Assembly: GCA_016219965.1 (NCBI GenBank)
Contig: JACRJM010000003.1
Span: 62,001-126,000, forward strand
Length of the DNA: 64,000 bases
Reading direction: 5' to 3'
Source: Candidatus Schekmanbacteria bacterium
GTDB taxonomy: Bacteria; Schekmanbacteria; GWA2-38-11; J061
Numbering within the stretch: position 1 is the stretch's first letter; the number at the start of each line of letters is the position of its first letter. Below are positions 25,744 through 35,048 of the stretch, one piece after another. A model generated the notes under the pieces. The model was not told the origin of the DNA. It was given only the letters and a program-made list of their open reading frames with translations, and searched no databases. A program made the position numbers and the translations under genes.

Positions 25744-28117
25744 GTGGTTCTTTCTCGATAGCCTTTTCAACTACTTCATCGATGGTAGATATAAAATAGA
25801 ATTCCATATCCTTCCTGTGGTCAGGTGATATTTCTTCCATATCCTTCTCATTCTGGCTTGGAAGTATTACTTTCCTTATCCCTGCTCTTTTCGCTGCAAG
25901 GATTTTCTCTTTTATTCCGCCAACAGGAAGCACTGTGCCGCGAAGCGTGATCTCACCTGTCATGGCAACATCACTTTTAACCTGCTCTCCTGTAAGAAGC
26001 GAAAGCAATGCAATGAAAAGTGTTATCCCTGCTGAAGGACCGTCTTTTGGTATAGCCCCTGCAGGAATATGTATATGGATATCGTTTTTGTCGTAAAAAT
26101 TTTCTTCGATGCCGTAATTCGTTGCCTGCGACCGTATGTATGTGAGCGCAGCCTGGGCAGACTCTTTCATTACATCTCCAAGCTGTCCTGTAAGTATTAG
26201 ATTCCCTTTCCCCGGCATTTTTGAAGCTTCTATAAAAATAATGTCTCCTCCGGTCATGGTCCATGCAAGCCCTGTGGCAATACCGGGTCTTGTAAGCCTT
26301 AGAGCGACTTCAGAGAAAAATTTTCTGGGGCCGAGATATTTATGTATGCTTTCCTGATTTAGCAGAACGTTTTCTGTTTTCCCCTCTGCAGCCTCTTTTG
26401 CAATCATACGGCATATTGTTGCAATTTCACGTTCAAGGTTTCTGAGTCCTGATTCCTTTGTATAATTCCCGATGATGTCTATAAGCGCTGAATCTTCAAA
26501 ACTTACCCATTCCTCTTTTAACCCATGTTCATCAACCTGTTTAGGGATTATATGTTTCTTCGCTATCATCACTTTCTCTTCTTCTGAATATCCGGGGATA
26601 TTGAGCACTTCCATCCGGTCAAGGAGCACCGGCGGGATCGATTCAAGGACATTGGCTGTCGCTATGAACATAACCTTCGAAAGATCGAAGGGAAGGTTAA
26701 GGTAATGGTCTGAAAATGCAAAATTCTGCTCCGGGTCAAGCACTTCTAGCAGTGCGCTTGCAGGGTCTCCCCTGAAATCTGTCCCGAGCTTGTCTATTTC
26801 ATCAAGCATGAAGACCGGGTTCCTTGCGCCGGCTCTTTTTATTCCCTGTATTATCCTCCCCGGGAGAGCTCCGACATAAGTGCGCCTGTGTCCTCTGATC
26901 TCTGCTTCATCCCTTGTACCGCCAAGTGATATCCTTATAAATTTCCTCCCAAGCGCTTTTGCTATGGATTTCCCGAGGCTTGTCTTTCCTACACCCGGAG
27001 GGCCGGCAAAGCAGAGGATGGGACCTTTCTTATCAGGTTTAAGTTTTCTTACGGCAAGAAATTCAATTATCCTTTTCTTGAGTTTCTCAAGATCGTAGTG
27101 GTCTTCCTCAAGAATACCTGCCACATTCTTCAAGTCCAGATTATCCTCTGTTTCAACTTTCCAGGGCAAGTCTGTGAGCCATTCAATATAAGTTCTTGAA
27201 ACAGTATATTCAGAGGAAGAGGGATGCATTTTACCAAGTCTTCCAAGCTCCTTCATTGCCTCTTTCTCGACATCTTCCGGCATACCTGCATTCGTTATGC
27301 GCGTCTTAAGCTCCTTCATTTCGCTGTTTTCTTCAGCACTCTCCCCAAGCTCCTTTTTTATCGCCTTTAGCTGTTCCTTGAGATAAAATTCTTTTTGTGC
27401 CTTTGATACGTTCCCAACTACATCAGAATGAATTTTGTCTGCCAACTCAAGCGCCTGCAATTCCCTGTTTAGGTGGAGCGCGGTATATCTCAGCCTGGTC
27501 TTTATATCGAATGTTTCCAGTATCTTTTGTTTTTCAGAGACTTGGATATTGAGGTTGGAAGAAACAAGGTCGCAAAATTTCCCCGACTCGTTAAGGTTCT
27601 CTATCATCCGCGCAAATTCGTTAGGGACATTCTTTGACAGGGCAACAGTGCGTCTTGCCATTTCCTTTAAGTTGAGAAAGAGAGCCTCCGCTTCTATGTC
27701 GCTTGTCCAGTTGTCTTCTATATAATCAACGCGTGCAAGAAAATAGGGTTCTTCCTTTATCACTTCTCTTATACTAAACCGGCTTAGTCCCTGAAGAATT
27801 ACACTTATGGTGTTTTCATTAAGTTTTGAAATACGAAGGATTGAAGCTGCAGTGCCGGTTTTGTAAAAATCTTCCGGCCTCGGATTTTCTATTTTTTCGT
27901 CTTTCTGGGAAACTACACCGATTATCTCTTTTCTGCTGAAGGCTTCTTCAATCTGCTTAAGAGATTTTTCCCTTCCAACTACTATTGACATTACCGTGCT
28001 GGGAAACATCACGCTGTTCCTCAGAGGCAATAATGAGAGCTGCTTGGGAAGTCTTGTCTCGCTGCCTTCGCTTTTCAGGCGCGCTCGTTTTTTCAGTAAA
28101 AAATCTAAGATTTTCAT
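25712..28117 (-). CDS. lon: ATP-dependent protease Lon
   Basis: This 801-residue LonA-type protease has the N-terminal substrate-binding domain ([16 protein letters not shown]), the AAA+ module with Walker [10 protein letters not shown] and Walker B FMLDEIDK, and the C-terminal protease domain with the Ser in KDGPSAG and the partner Lys in GIKEKILAA. It degrades misfolded and regulatory proteins in the cytoplasm. The start overlaps the htpX stop by 4 nt (ATGA), and the 3' end overlaps the convergent glycosyltransferase gene by 32 nt. Confidence 0.97.
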   Translation of the reverse strand: MKILDFLLKKRARLKSEGSETRLPKQLSLLPLRNSVMFPSTVMSIVVGREKSLKQIEEAFSRKEIIGVVSQKDEKIENPRPEDFYKTGTAASILRISKLNENTISVILQGLSRFSIREVIKEEPYFLARVDYIEDNWTSDIEAEALFLNLKEMARRTVALSKNVPNEFARMIENLNESGKFCDLVSSNLNIQVSEKQKILETFDIKTRLRYTALHLNRELQALELADKIHSDVVGNVSKAQKEFYLKEQLKAIKKELGESAEENSEMKELKTRITNAGMPEDVEKEAMKELGRLGKMHPSSSEYTVSRTYIEWLTDLPWKVETEDNLDLKNVAGILEEDHYDLEKLKKRIIEFLAVRKLKPDKKGPILCFAGPPGVGKTSLGKSIAKALGRKFIRISLGGTRDEAEIRGHRRTYVGALPGRIIQGIKRAGARNPVFMLDEIDKLGTDFRGDPASALLEVLDPEQNFAFSDHYLNLPFDLSKVMFIATANVLESIPPVLLDRMEVLNIPGYSEEEKVMIAKKHIIPKQVDEHGLKEEWVSFEDSALIDIIGNYTKESGLRNLEREIATICRMIAKEAAEGKTENVLLNQESIHKYLGPRKFFSEVALRLTRPGIATGLAWTMTGGDIIFIEASKMPGKGNLILTGQLGDVMKESAQAALTYIRSQATNYGIEENFYDKNDIHIHIPAGAIPKDGPSAGITLFIALLSLLTGEQVKSDVAMTGEITLRGTVLPVGGIKEKILAAKRAGIRKVILPSQNEKDMEEISPDHRKDMEFYFISTIDEVVEKAIEKEPLIPMMQKIHA

Positions 28118-28953
28118 ATAGTGAGTTCAAGCAACCTCCTGATCCTTTCTTCTGTGGGCGGATGAGTTGAAAAAAGAGTTGCAATGCTCCCTCCCCTTAA
28201 GGGGTTGACAATGAACATATGTGCAGTGGAAGGATTTGCATTCATTGGTATGCTGGTGCATCCCTTTTCAAGCTTTCTTAAAGCATTTGCAAGGTATTCA
28301 GGATTGCCGGATAACTTTGCTCCCCCCTGATCAGCCCCGTATTCGCGGGACCTTGAGATGGCCATCTGTATTATCATTGCAGCTATGGGAGCAAGGATTA
28401 TCATGATGATCCCTGCTATCGGGTTGCCCCTTTCCTCGTCATCATTTCTTCCACCGAATATCATAGCCCACTGCGCCATCTGGGCAAGCATGCTTATAGC
28501 GCCCGCAACTGTGGCAGCAATAGTTGCTATTAATATGTCCCTGTTTTTAACATGGCTAAGTTCATGGCCAATTACACCCTTAAGTTCTTCCCTTGAAAGG
28601 AGACTCATTATGCTTTCGGTAACAGCTACAGCGGCATGTTCAGGGTTCCTGCCTGTTGCAAAGGCATTGGGAGTTTCAGAAGGGATTATATAGACCTTAG
28701 GCATAGGAAGCGCCGCTCCCGCGGCAAGTTCTCTTACCATGCTGTAAAGTTCAGGCGCATTTGCCTCATCAACTTCTTTGGCTTTGTACATCCTTAACAC
28801 GATTTTATCGCTGAACCAGTAGCTTCCCATATTAATCAGGCACGCAAAAAGGAAAGCATATATCATCCCTCCTTTTCCTCCTAAGGCACCTCCTGCAAAT
28901 ACAAGAAGAGCCATCAGGGTTGCCATTAAAACCGCAGTTTTAACGCCATTCAT
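28114..28953 (-). CDS. htpX: Membrane protease HtpX
   Basis: This 279-residue M48 zinc protease performs quality control of inner-membrane proteins. It has two N-terminal membrane helices, the zinc site GHELSH (His130, Glu131, His134), further hydrophobic helices, and the third-ligand region [16 protein letters not shown]. It lies in the order rpoZ-htpX-lon, with an 11-nt gap to rpoZ and a 4-nt overlap with lon. This makes a compact proteostasis operon. No sigma32-type promoter is visible. Confidence 0.95.
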   Translation of the reverse strand: MNGVKTAVLMATLMALLVFAGGALGGKGGMIYAFLFACLINMGSYWFSDKIVLRMYKAKEVDEANAPELYSMVRELAAGAALPMPKVYIIPSETPNAFATGRNPEHAAVAVTESIMSLLSREELKGVIGHELSHVKNRDILIATIAATVAGAISMLAQMAQWAMIFGGRNDDEERGNPIAGIIMIILAPIAAMIIQMAISRSREYGADQGGAKLSGNPEYLANALRKLEKGCTSIPMNANPSTAHMFIVNPLRGGSIATLFSTHPPTEERIRRLLELTI

Positions 28954-28964
28954 CTTTTCTTCTC

Positions 28965-29168
28965 CTATTCTTCTACTTCTTCTATTTTTATTTTCCCGTC
29001 AGCTATTTCAAGAAGCGAAATGCTTGTTGGCTTTGCAAATTTTTTATCCACAAGAGGAAGATAACCGCTTACTAGCTGCCTTGCTCTTTTTGAGGCAAGA
29101 GAAACAAGATAGTATCTATTTTTGCTGGCTTTTATTGCTCTGTCTACAAGGTCTTCTACGTTTTTCAT
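28965..29168 (-). CDS. rpoZ: RNA polymerase omega subunit
   Basis: This 67-residue protein is the small assembly subunit of RNA polymerase. The conserved core is [19 protein letters not shown], with the closing [15 protein letters not shown]. It has a strong AAGGAGG ribosome site and its own promoter. It heads the operon with htpX and lon; rpoZ more often sits beside gmk or spoT, neither of which is here. Confidence 0.9.
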   Translation of the reverse strand: MKNVEDLVDRAIKASKNRYYLVSLASKRARQLVSGYLPLVDKKFAKPTSISLLEIADGKIKIEEVEE

Positions 29169-29208
29169 TTATCCTAATTACCTCCTTAGTTACAATATTG
29201 ATAGTATG

Positions 29209-29237
29209 CATATAAGCAAAAGCCCTTTAAATATCAA
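29209..29237 (-). promoter_or_regulatory. Promoter of rpoZ-htpX-lon
   Basis: The minus strand reads -35 TTGATA (29237-29232), 17 nt, -10 TATATG (29214-29209). The predicted start near 29202 leaves a leader of about 34 nt that carries the rpoZ ribosome site. Confidence 0.45.
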
Positions 29238-29367
29238 TGTTTTTTTACTCTTACAAAAATAGAATCAATTCTTTTCATCTATATTTTCCCTTCCACAACA
29301 ATAGTTTGAATGATATATAGAGAAACTGATTTTTTAACTGATTTATTTAAAATAAGGAGTAGCCCAG

Positions 29368-30264
29368 ATGAGTATTCTTGATCAGATCGGAAACACACCT
29401 CTTGTTGACCTAAGTATATTATCCAAAGGCGGCGGCAAGATTTATGCAAAGAATGAATCTAAAAATCCTTCCGGAAGCATCAAGGACAGGATAGCAAAAT
29501 TCATGGTTGAGATGGCAGAGATTACCGGAGAATTAAAACCCGGCGACAGGATAGTAGAAGCCACAAGCGGTAATACAGGCATTGCATTCTCAATGGTTGC
29601 AAAAGAGAAGGGTTATAAAATGATTGTAGTAATGCCAACAAATATGAGTGAAGAAAGAAAAGAGAGAATAAAGGGTCTTGGCGCAGATCTTATTCTTGTT
29701 GGAGAAAGTGATTTCGAAGGAGCCATAAAAAAAGCATTTGAAATCGCCTCTGAACCCAATACCTTTATCCCCAGACAGTTTACAAACTACACAAACACTC
29801 TTGCACATATAACAACAACAGGCAGGGAAATAATAAAGCAATACAAGGAAAGAGAAGGGGATAAACCAATTGACGCTTTTGTCGCCGGCACAGGTACTGG
29901 CGGAACACTAATGGGAGTACGGGTAAGATTGTTAAGAGAATATCCAAATATCCAAACAGTCGCAGTGGAACCGGAAGAGTCAGCCGTCATGAGCGGCGGG
30001 AAGCCAGGTCTTCATAAAATTCAGGGAATAGGCGACGGGTTTATTCCGGAGCTTGTTGACATGTCTTATGTAGATGATGTTGTTGCTGTCCCCTCCGAGG
30101 AAGCCATAAAGACAGCGAAAATGCTGGCTGAAAAATTTAATCTTCAAGTTGGCATCTCAAGCGGAGCAAATACATGGGCAGCCATATCAGTATCAAATAA
30201 ATACAAGAACATTGTAACAGTGCTCCCTGATTCTGTAGACCGCTATGTATCAATGGGACTTTAA
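29368..30264 (+). CDS. Cysteine synthase family PLP enzyme, paralogue 1
   Basis: This 298-residue fold-type II PLP enzyme has the Schiff-base Lys in NPSGSIKDRIAKFM, the substrate loop EATSGNTGIAFS, the phosphate-cup GTGTGGTLMG and GISSGANTWAA near the end. These mark O-acetylserine sulfhydrylase or a CysM-like relative making cysteine from an activated serine and sulfide. It is shorter than the second copy at 49063 and differs in several loops, so donor preference may differ. An AAGGAG ribosome site precedes the ATG. It is a single gene followed by a palindromic repeat. Confidence 0.85.
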   Translation: MSILDQIGNTPLVDLSILSKGGGKIYAKNESKNPSGSIKDRIAKFMVEMAEITGELKPGDRIVEATSGNTGIAFSMVAKEKGYKMIVVMPTNMSEERKERIKGLGADLILVGESDFEGAIKKAFEIASEPNTFIPRQFTNYTNTLAHITTTGREIIKQYKEREGDKPIDAFVAGTGTGGTLMGVRVRLLREYPNIQTVAVEPEESAVMSGGKPGLHKIQGIGDGFIPELVDMSYVDDVVAVPSEEAIKTAKMLAEKFNLQVGISSGANTWAAISVSNKYKNIVTVLPDSVDRYVSMGL

Positions 30265-30285
30265 TATAACCGTAATTGCTGCTCA

Positions 30286-30349
30286 TTGGATTGTCAGACC
30301 CGCTCTGGCACTAAACAGCAGGTGCCTGCCGCGGGAACTGCCAATCCAA
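30286..30349 (-). repeat. Dispersed palindromic element, copy 2
   Basis: This is the inverted copy of the element at 21487-21550. Outer arms TTGGATTGTCAG (30286-30297) and CTGCCAATCCAA (30338-30349) pair with one mismatch, and CCCGC pairs with GCGGG. Bases 30299-30335 are the exact reverse complement of 21501-21537. In the outer arm one base pair is swapped relative to copy 1, which keeps the stem. It lies between two plus-strand genes. Confidence 0.75.
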
Positions 30350-30399
30350 CCATTGTCAAAAACTAATTCACGGTAATAAAAAGGAGAATATGAGAAAAG

Positions 30400-30825
30400 A
30401 TGTACAAAACATTTAATGTAAAAAAAACGATTTCAGGAAAGCTGCCCTTTGGAGAAGATATTTTGGAAAGTCTCAAAAAGGTTGCCAAAAGCGAAAACAT
30501 AAGAGTAGCAAATATTCATATTCTTGGTGCAGTCAGGAATGCTACTATAGGTTTCTATAATCAGAGCATGAAAGAATACACATCTCTCAAGTTCTATGAA
30601 CCAATGGAGATTGTCTCATCACTGGGCAATGTATCAATCAAAAGCGATGACATTTTTATCCACCTCCATGTTACGCTTTCAGACAAGGAAGGGAAAGCAT
30701 TAGGAGGGCATCTAATGTCACCTACTGAGATTTTTGCCTGCGAGTTCACAATCCAGGAACTTGAAGGTGATGCCCTTGTCAGGAAATATGATGAGAGGAC
30801 TGGTTTGTACCTGTGGGACTTATGA
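30400..30825 (+). CDS. PPC-domain (DUF296) protein
   Basis: This 141-residue protein consists of one plant-and-prokaryote-conserved (PPC) domain, with GEDILESLKKVAKSENIRVANI, the HLHVTLSDKEGKALGGHL core containing the metal-like His cluster, and the CEFTIQELEG strand. Bacterial members form trimers; the exact role is unsettled. It has no AT-hook, unlike plant relatives. It lies 135 nt downstream of the cysteine synthase gene, with palindromic element copy 2 between. Confidence 0.75.
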   Translation: MYKTFNVKKTISGKLPFGEDILESLKKVAKSENIRVANIHILGAVRNATIGFYNQSMKEYTSLKFYEPMEIVSSLGNVSIKSDDIFIHLHVTLSDKEGKALGGHLMSPTEIFACEFTIQELEGDALVRKYDERTGLYLWDL

Positions 30826-30843
30826 TACTCTCTAATCATTTAA

Positions 30844-31521
30844 TTAATCATTGTAAGAGATTTTCTTAAGAGGACACTCTTCGCAGGCGGGGGTTTTTCT
30901 GCAATAACGGTTACCGGCAAAAACCAAAAGTGCATGGTATTCATTATAGTGGCTCACATTGGGCGATAGATTCTCCACGAAAAACCTCTGCACTTCTTCA
31001 TAAGAACTATTAAAGGGCAGAATCTCATGCCTCGACAAAATCCTTTTAGTATAAAGATCTACAACAAAAACCGGTTTATTCAGGGCATATAAAAGGATGC
31101 TGTCAGCTGTTTCCATTCCTATCCCATTAAGTGAAAGAAGTTCTTCCCTTAATTTGGCGGTATCAGAATCCTCCATCCGTTTTATGGAACCTCCATATTC
31201 TGAGTGTATGAAGTCAGTTAAAGTCTTTAACTTTTTAGCCTTTTGATTGTAATAGCCTGAAGGGCGTACAAGCTGAGCAATTTTTTCGATCTTTAGAGAT
31301 GAGAATTTTTTAAATGATAGAAGTTTTTCTTTTCGAATATTTGCTATTGCTTTTTCGACATTCTTCCATGACGTGTTCTGAGTGAGTATTGCTCCCACCA
31401 TAACCTCAAATGCAGTTTTTGCAGGCCACCATTGGCGCGGCCCGGCTGCCTTTAACAGGGTATTAAAAATTTTTCCTAATATTGCTTTATTTGCCGGGGA
31501 ATGGAATGTTCCTGTTGACAT
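30844..31521 (-). CDS. Endonuclease III-related HhH-GPD DNA glycosylase
   Basis: This 225-residue protein of the MagIII-like branch has a helix-hairpin-helix at LNGIGMETAD (131-140) and the catalytic Asp155 in VVDLYTKR. The position that is Lys in bifunctional EndoIII is Met here, so it should be a pure glycosylase without lyase activity. The iron-sulfur loop has Cys207, Cys213 and Cys216, but the expected fourth Cys is Ser222. It would remove alkylated or damaged bases. Its start shares one base with the stop of the upstream thioesterase gene. Confidence 0.82.
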   Translation of the reverse strand: MSTGTFHSPANKAILGKIFNTLLKAAGPRQWWPAKTAFEVMVGAILTQNTSWKNVEKAIANIRKEKLLSFKKFSSLKIEKIAQLVRPSGYYNQKAKKLKTLTDFIHSEYGGSIKRMEDSDTAKLREELLSLNGIGMETADSILLYALNKPVFVVDLYTKRILSRHEILPFNSSYEEVQRFFVENLSPNVSHYNEYHALLVFAGNRYCRKTPACEECPLKKISYND

Positions 31522-32024
31522 TAGTAGAGATATTTTGCCCAGCTTTCAGGAATATCATCCCAGCCGGTAAATTTCTTAAACAAAGCCTTATTTACTGCCA
31601 GAACCTCGGAAATCACCTTAGTACAGAGGACTCCTTTTTCATTAAAAAGTTTCCCTTCCACTGTATAGATGTTGCCGCTTTCAGTTATTATTTTACCTTC
31701 AAGGGTAAGCTTTTCACCCACATAGGTTGGTTTGTAAAAATGGGCCTTAAGTTCTTTGGTCGCACCCATCTTCCCTCTAAGAACCATCACTGTCCATATA
31801 GTCAGGTCATCAAGCACAGTGCACTGAAGTCCGCCATGAAATATCTTTTGAAACCCGCAATAATGCTCTGCCGGAGTAACCTCAGAAATCACCTTGTCTT
31901 TCTCCCGAAAGTACCTAAGATGAAATCCCATCGGATTTTTGGGACCACAGACAAAACATCCATTGTTCTCAAGATCATTAGGTATTTCAATTTTCATCTT
32001 TTTATCTTTCTGTTCTTGTCGCAT
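31521..32024 (-). CDS. PaaI-family hotdog thioesterase
   Basis: This 167-residue protein has a single hotdog fold. Features are NNGCFVCGPKNPMGFHLRY near the start, HYCGFQKIFHGGLQCTVLDDLT holding the HGG active-site turn, and KAHFYKPTYVGEKLTLEGKI. It probably hydrolyses acyl-CoA thioesters; the substrate is unknown. It abuts the glycosylase gene downstream and likely forms an operon with it. The start at 32024 has only a weak ribosome site, and an internal Met at residue 10 is an alternative. Confidence 0.75.
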   Translation of the reverse strand: MRQEQKDKKMKIEIPNDLENNGCFVCGPKNPMGFHLRYFREKDKVISEVTPAEHYCGFQKIFHGGLQCTVLDDLTIWTVMVLRGKMGATKELKAHFYKPTYVGEKLTLEGKIITESGNIYTVEGKLFNEKGVLCTKVISEVLAVNKALFKKFTGWDDIPESWAKYLY

Positions 32025-32213
32025 TCCACTTCTTTAAATTACCATACAGAGGTTTTGTAGTCCACAAAAAGCTTGTCATCTATTTGTCATTAAATACCAA
32101 AAATTATGACCAATTATGACAATAATCGTCAAAATAATGCCTATGTAATTAAACCTCTCAAAAAAAAACTCAATACATTCAAAGAGATTTCATTTTAAAT
32201 CCTTTTATATAAT

Positions 32214-32231
32214 TTGGCACATAGTTTGCAT
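32214..32231 (+). promoter_or_regulatory. Sigma54 (-24/-12) promoter of the decaheme cytochrome
   Basis: TTGGCAC, five bases, TTGCAT matches the sigma54 consensus TGGCAC-N5-TTGCW at every fixed base, with GG and GC 12 nt apart. It lies 66 nt before the cytochrome ATG in an AT-rich 272-nt gap. A sigma54 activator is required; several NtrC-type activators may exist in the genome, PilR being the one seen here. Confidence 0.8.
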
Positions 32232-32296
32232 AAGTATCACATTGTAATCTAACCTGAACCTAATTTAAGAGCTAACTGTTACTAAAGGAGGATGTT

Positions 32297-34996
32297 ATGT
32301 TGAAGAAGCGAAGTAAGGTGTCAGCAAAAAGGATGGGGGTTTTTCTGTTAATTTTCTTTTTTGCCTTTTCCTGTCTATTATTGACTGGAAATGAAGCAAG
32401 TGCAGCAGCGAAAAAAAATATTGTTGTGAAGATTAAAGCCTCATCAGCGGTAAAGAAAGGGGTAAGTGTTGAGGTTTCAGGAGAAAGTCTTGCAGAGCCG
32501 TTAACAAAAATCACTAATAAAGGTGGGACAGCAAAGTTCACGAAACTTGCAGCAGGGGAGTATACTATAACGCCTACCAAAACAGGATATTATTTTGTCC
32601 CCACATCAAAAACAATTACACTTGGCAAAAAAACCACAACAACAGTAAGCTTTACTGCTAAAAAATCACCGGCTGTTTCTTCAATATCTATTGACAACAG
32701 CGACGTAGAAACAAACGAAAGTCTCTCTGAAGATGTCACGGTTACAGTAAAAGACAGCAAGAGCAATGGGATTCTAAATAAAACCATAACTGCCGAAAGC
32801 TCAGACGCACTGGTCGCATCAGTATCTCCTTCTTCAAATACATCAGATTCTGATGGTGAAGCTTCATTCACTATCGAAGGTATTGCAGAAGGAAATGCAG
32901 TAATAACTTTCACAAGTGAAACAAAAACAGTAACGACATCTGTATCAGTACTTCCTGCAGACGCATCAATTAAATGGCAAACATCAGGCCATGCTGACTA
33001 TACTGCAGAAGCTTTTAACCACTGGAACAGTGATGGAGAAGTATCTTCAAGTTGTGCAAAATGCCACTCAAGCAGCGGGTTTCTTGATTACGCAGAAAAT
33101 GGAGAAGTGACTATTTCTCCGACAGTTGGCGAAGTAATTAACTGCCTTACCTGTCATGATGATGCTGCCATGGATTTGGAAACAGTTACATTTCCATCAG
33201 GTATGACAGTTACCAATCTTGGACATGAAGCAATATGCATGACATGCCATCAGGGACGTGAATCAAAGGTTAGCGTTGATGCTGCACTGGAAGGTATAGA
33301 AACAGACACAATATCATCAACGATCGGGTTTAAAAATATTCATTATTTCGCCGCTGGTGCAACGCTCTATGGGACACAGAGCAAGGGCGGATACGAATAT
33401 GACGGAAAGTTGTACCATGGCAAATTCCAGCATGTATCAGATGCTGATACCTGCATTGAATGCCATGACATGCATTCACTTAAGGTAAATGTTAATAAAT
33501 GCGCAGAATGCCATACAGATGTTACGAATGTTGAGGATCTCAAGGATATCCGCATGGCATCATCATCTCATGACTACGATGGCGATGGAAATATAACAGA
33601 AGGTGTATATTATGAAATGGTTGACTTGCAAGAAGCATTGCTCAGTGCAATCCAGGCTTATGCTACAATAACAGGAACTACGGCTATTGCATACGACGCA
33701 AACACCTATCCATATTTCATCATAGACACAAACGGTAACGGCATAGTGGATGCGGGCGAAACAAGCAAGTATAATGCATGGACACCAAACCTGATGAGAG
33801 CAGCTTACAATTATCAGGTAGCGCAGAAGGACCCGGGCGCATTTGCTCATAACTCAAAGTATATAATCGAGCTTCTCTATGATTCAATAGAAGCCCTCGG
33901 AGCAGATGTAAGTACATATACTCGCAATGACAGCGGGCATTTTGACCAGACTGGAATGCCTTTCAGGGATTGGGATCCGGAAGATCCTCTGCTTATCAAC
34001 ACCTCTACAGTTTCAAAATCATGCACACGTTGTCACACTACAGATGGATTCAAGTATTACATTGATCCGGATGGAGCCGACTATAGCGACGGCGCGTTAA
34101 AAACACAACCCATATCGTATGGGTTCGCCTGTGAAACCTGCCACACCAGCGATGGCTTCAAAGATGGAAGCTATCAAAGAGTATATGTTGAAAAAATAGT
34201 CTGGCCCGGTACAACGACAAACACAATAACAACAAGCAACAATGCTATAGACAGCGATCCAGATGATTCCTTCATCTGTATGAGTTGTCATAGAGGCAGA
34301 GAATCAAAAGCGACTATTGACGATGCTATTGAGAAAAATACTCTCTACGGCACAGCACTGTCCTTCAAGAATATTCATTATCTCTCTGCAGGTGCCACAG
34401 TATTTGGTACCGAAGCAAAGGTAGGATATGAATATGATAGCAAAGTCTATGCAGATCCCTTTACCCACTGGGGCGGAGATTCAGAGGGTATAGCAGCAAA
34501 ATGCACATATTGTCATGCTCTGAGTGCTGAAGAACACAGCTTCGAGCCCAAACTTACCACAACATGTACGGGATGTCATACTGAGGTAACTGGAAGCGAT
34601 ATTGAAACAATCCGCAAGAGCCGTACAACAGACTATGATGGCGATAGCAATACAACGGAGGAGCTTAAGGACGAAATAGCAACATTGAGTGCTGCGTTAT
34701 TTACAGAGATGCAGACAGTAGCTACAACCGCGGGCTTCCCGATAGCCTATGACGGCAGTGCATATCCTTACTTCTTCAATGACACTAACGGAAATGGTGT
34801 TGTTGACACAGATGAAGCTACTTCCGGCAACAAATATTCACATTGGACTGCAGCTCTGTTGAAAGCAGCTTTCAACTATCAGTACTCCCAAAAGGAACCG
34901 GGAGCATGGGCACACAACACGGATTACATAGCCCAACTTCTTATAGACTCAATTGAAGATCTTGGCGGTAATGTAAGCAGCTACAACCGTCCGTAA
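32297..34996 (+). CDS. Exported decaheme c-type cytochrome with Ig-like N-terminus and duplicated pentaheme modules
   Basis: The 899-residue protein has a signal peptide (1-37), two Ig-like beta domains (about 41-122 and 125-220) and ten CxxCH haem sites at Cys253, 283, 314, 386, 402, 576, 612, 661, 736 and 757. Residues 226-545 and 546-899 are tandem copies. Each has five hemes, a CM(T/S)CH(Q/R)GRES motif, an FKNIHY.(A/S)AGAT segment, an EF-hand-like DTNGNG(I/V)VD loop that should bind calcium, and a helical end with QK(D/E)PGA(F/W)AHN. It likely carries electrons at the cell surface. A GGAGG ribosome site precedes the ATG. No porin or other cytochrome gene is adjacent. Confidence 0.9.
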   Translation: MLKKRSKVSAKRMGVFLLIFFFAFSCLLLTGNEASAAAKKNIVVKIKASSAVKKGVSVEVSGESLAEPLTKITNKGGTAKFTKLAAGEYTITPTKTGYYFVPTSKTITLGKKTTTTVSFTAKKSPAVSSISIDNSDVETNESLSEDVTVTVKDSKSNGILNKTITAESSDALVASVSPSSNTSDSDGEASFTIEGIAEGNAVITFTSETKTVTTSVSVLPADASIKWQTSGHADYTAEAFNHWNSDGEVSSSCAKCHSSSGFLDYAENGEVTISPTVGEVINCLTCHDDAAMDLETVTFPSGMTVTNLGHEAICMTCHQGRESKVSVDAALEGIETDTISSTIGFKNIHYFAAGATLYGTQSKGGYEYDGKLYHGKFQHVSDADTCIECHDMHSLKVNVNKCAECHTDVTNVEDLKDIRMASSSHDYDGDGNITEGVYYEMVDLQEALLSAIQAYATITGTTAIAYDANTYPYFIIDTNGNGIVDAGETSKYNAWTPNLMRAAYNYQVAQKDPGAFAHNSKYIIELLYDSIEALGADVSTYTRNDSGHFDQTGMPFRDWDPEDPLLINTSTVSKSCTRCHTTDGFKYYIDPDGADYSDGALKTQPISYGFACETCHTSDGFKDGSYQRVYVEKIVWPGTTTNTITTSNNAIDSDPDDSFICMSCHRGRESKATIDDAIEKNTLYGTALSFKNIHYLSAGATVFGTEAKVGYEYDSKVYADPFTHWGGDSEGIAAKCTYCHALSAEEHSFEPKLTTTCTGCHTEVTGSDIETIRKSRTTDYDGDSNTTEELKDEIATLSAALFTEMQTVATTAGFPIAYDGSAYPYFFNDTNGNGVVDTDEATSGNKYSHWTAALLKAAFNYQYSQKEPGAWAHNTDYIAQLLIDSIEDLGGNVSSYNRP

Positions 34997-35015
34997 GATA
35001 CACAGCATAAACCAA

Positions 35016-35048
35016 AAGCCGGGTGCTTAAAAAGCATCCGGCTTTTTT
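35016..35048. terminator. Bidirectional rho-independent terminator
   Basis: A 13-bp stem AAGCCGGGTGCTT / AAGCATCCGGCTT with one G-U pair and a 3-nt loop is followed by a T-run on the plus strand. The upstream A-run gives a T-run on the minus strand. It ends both the cytochrome gene and the hem operon. Confidence 0.85.
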
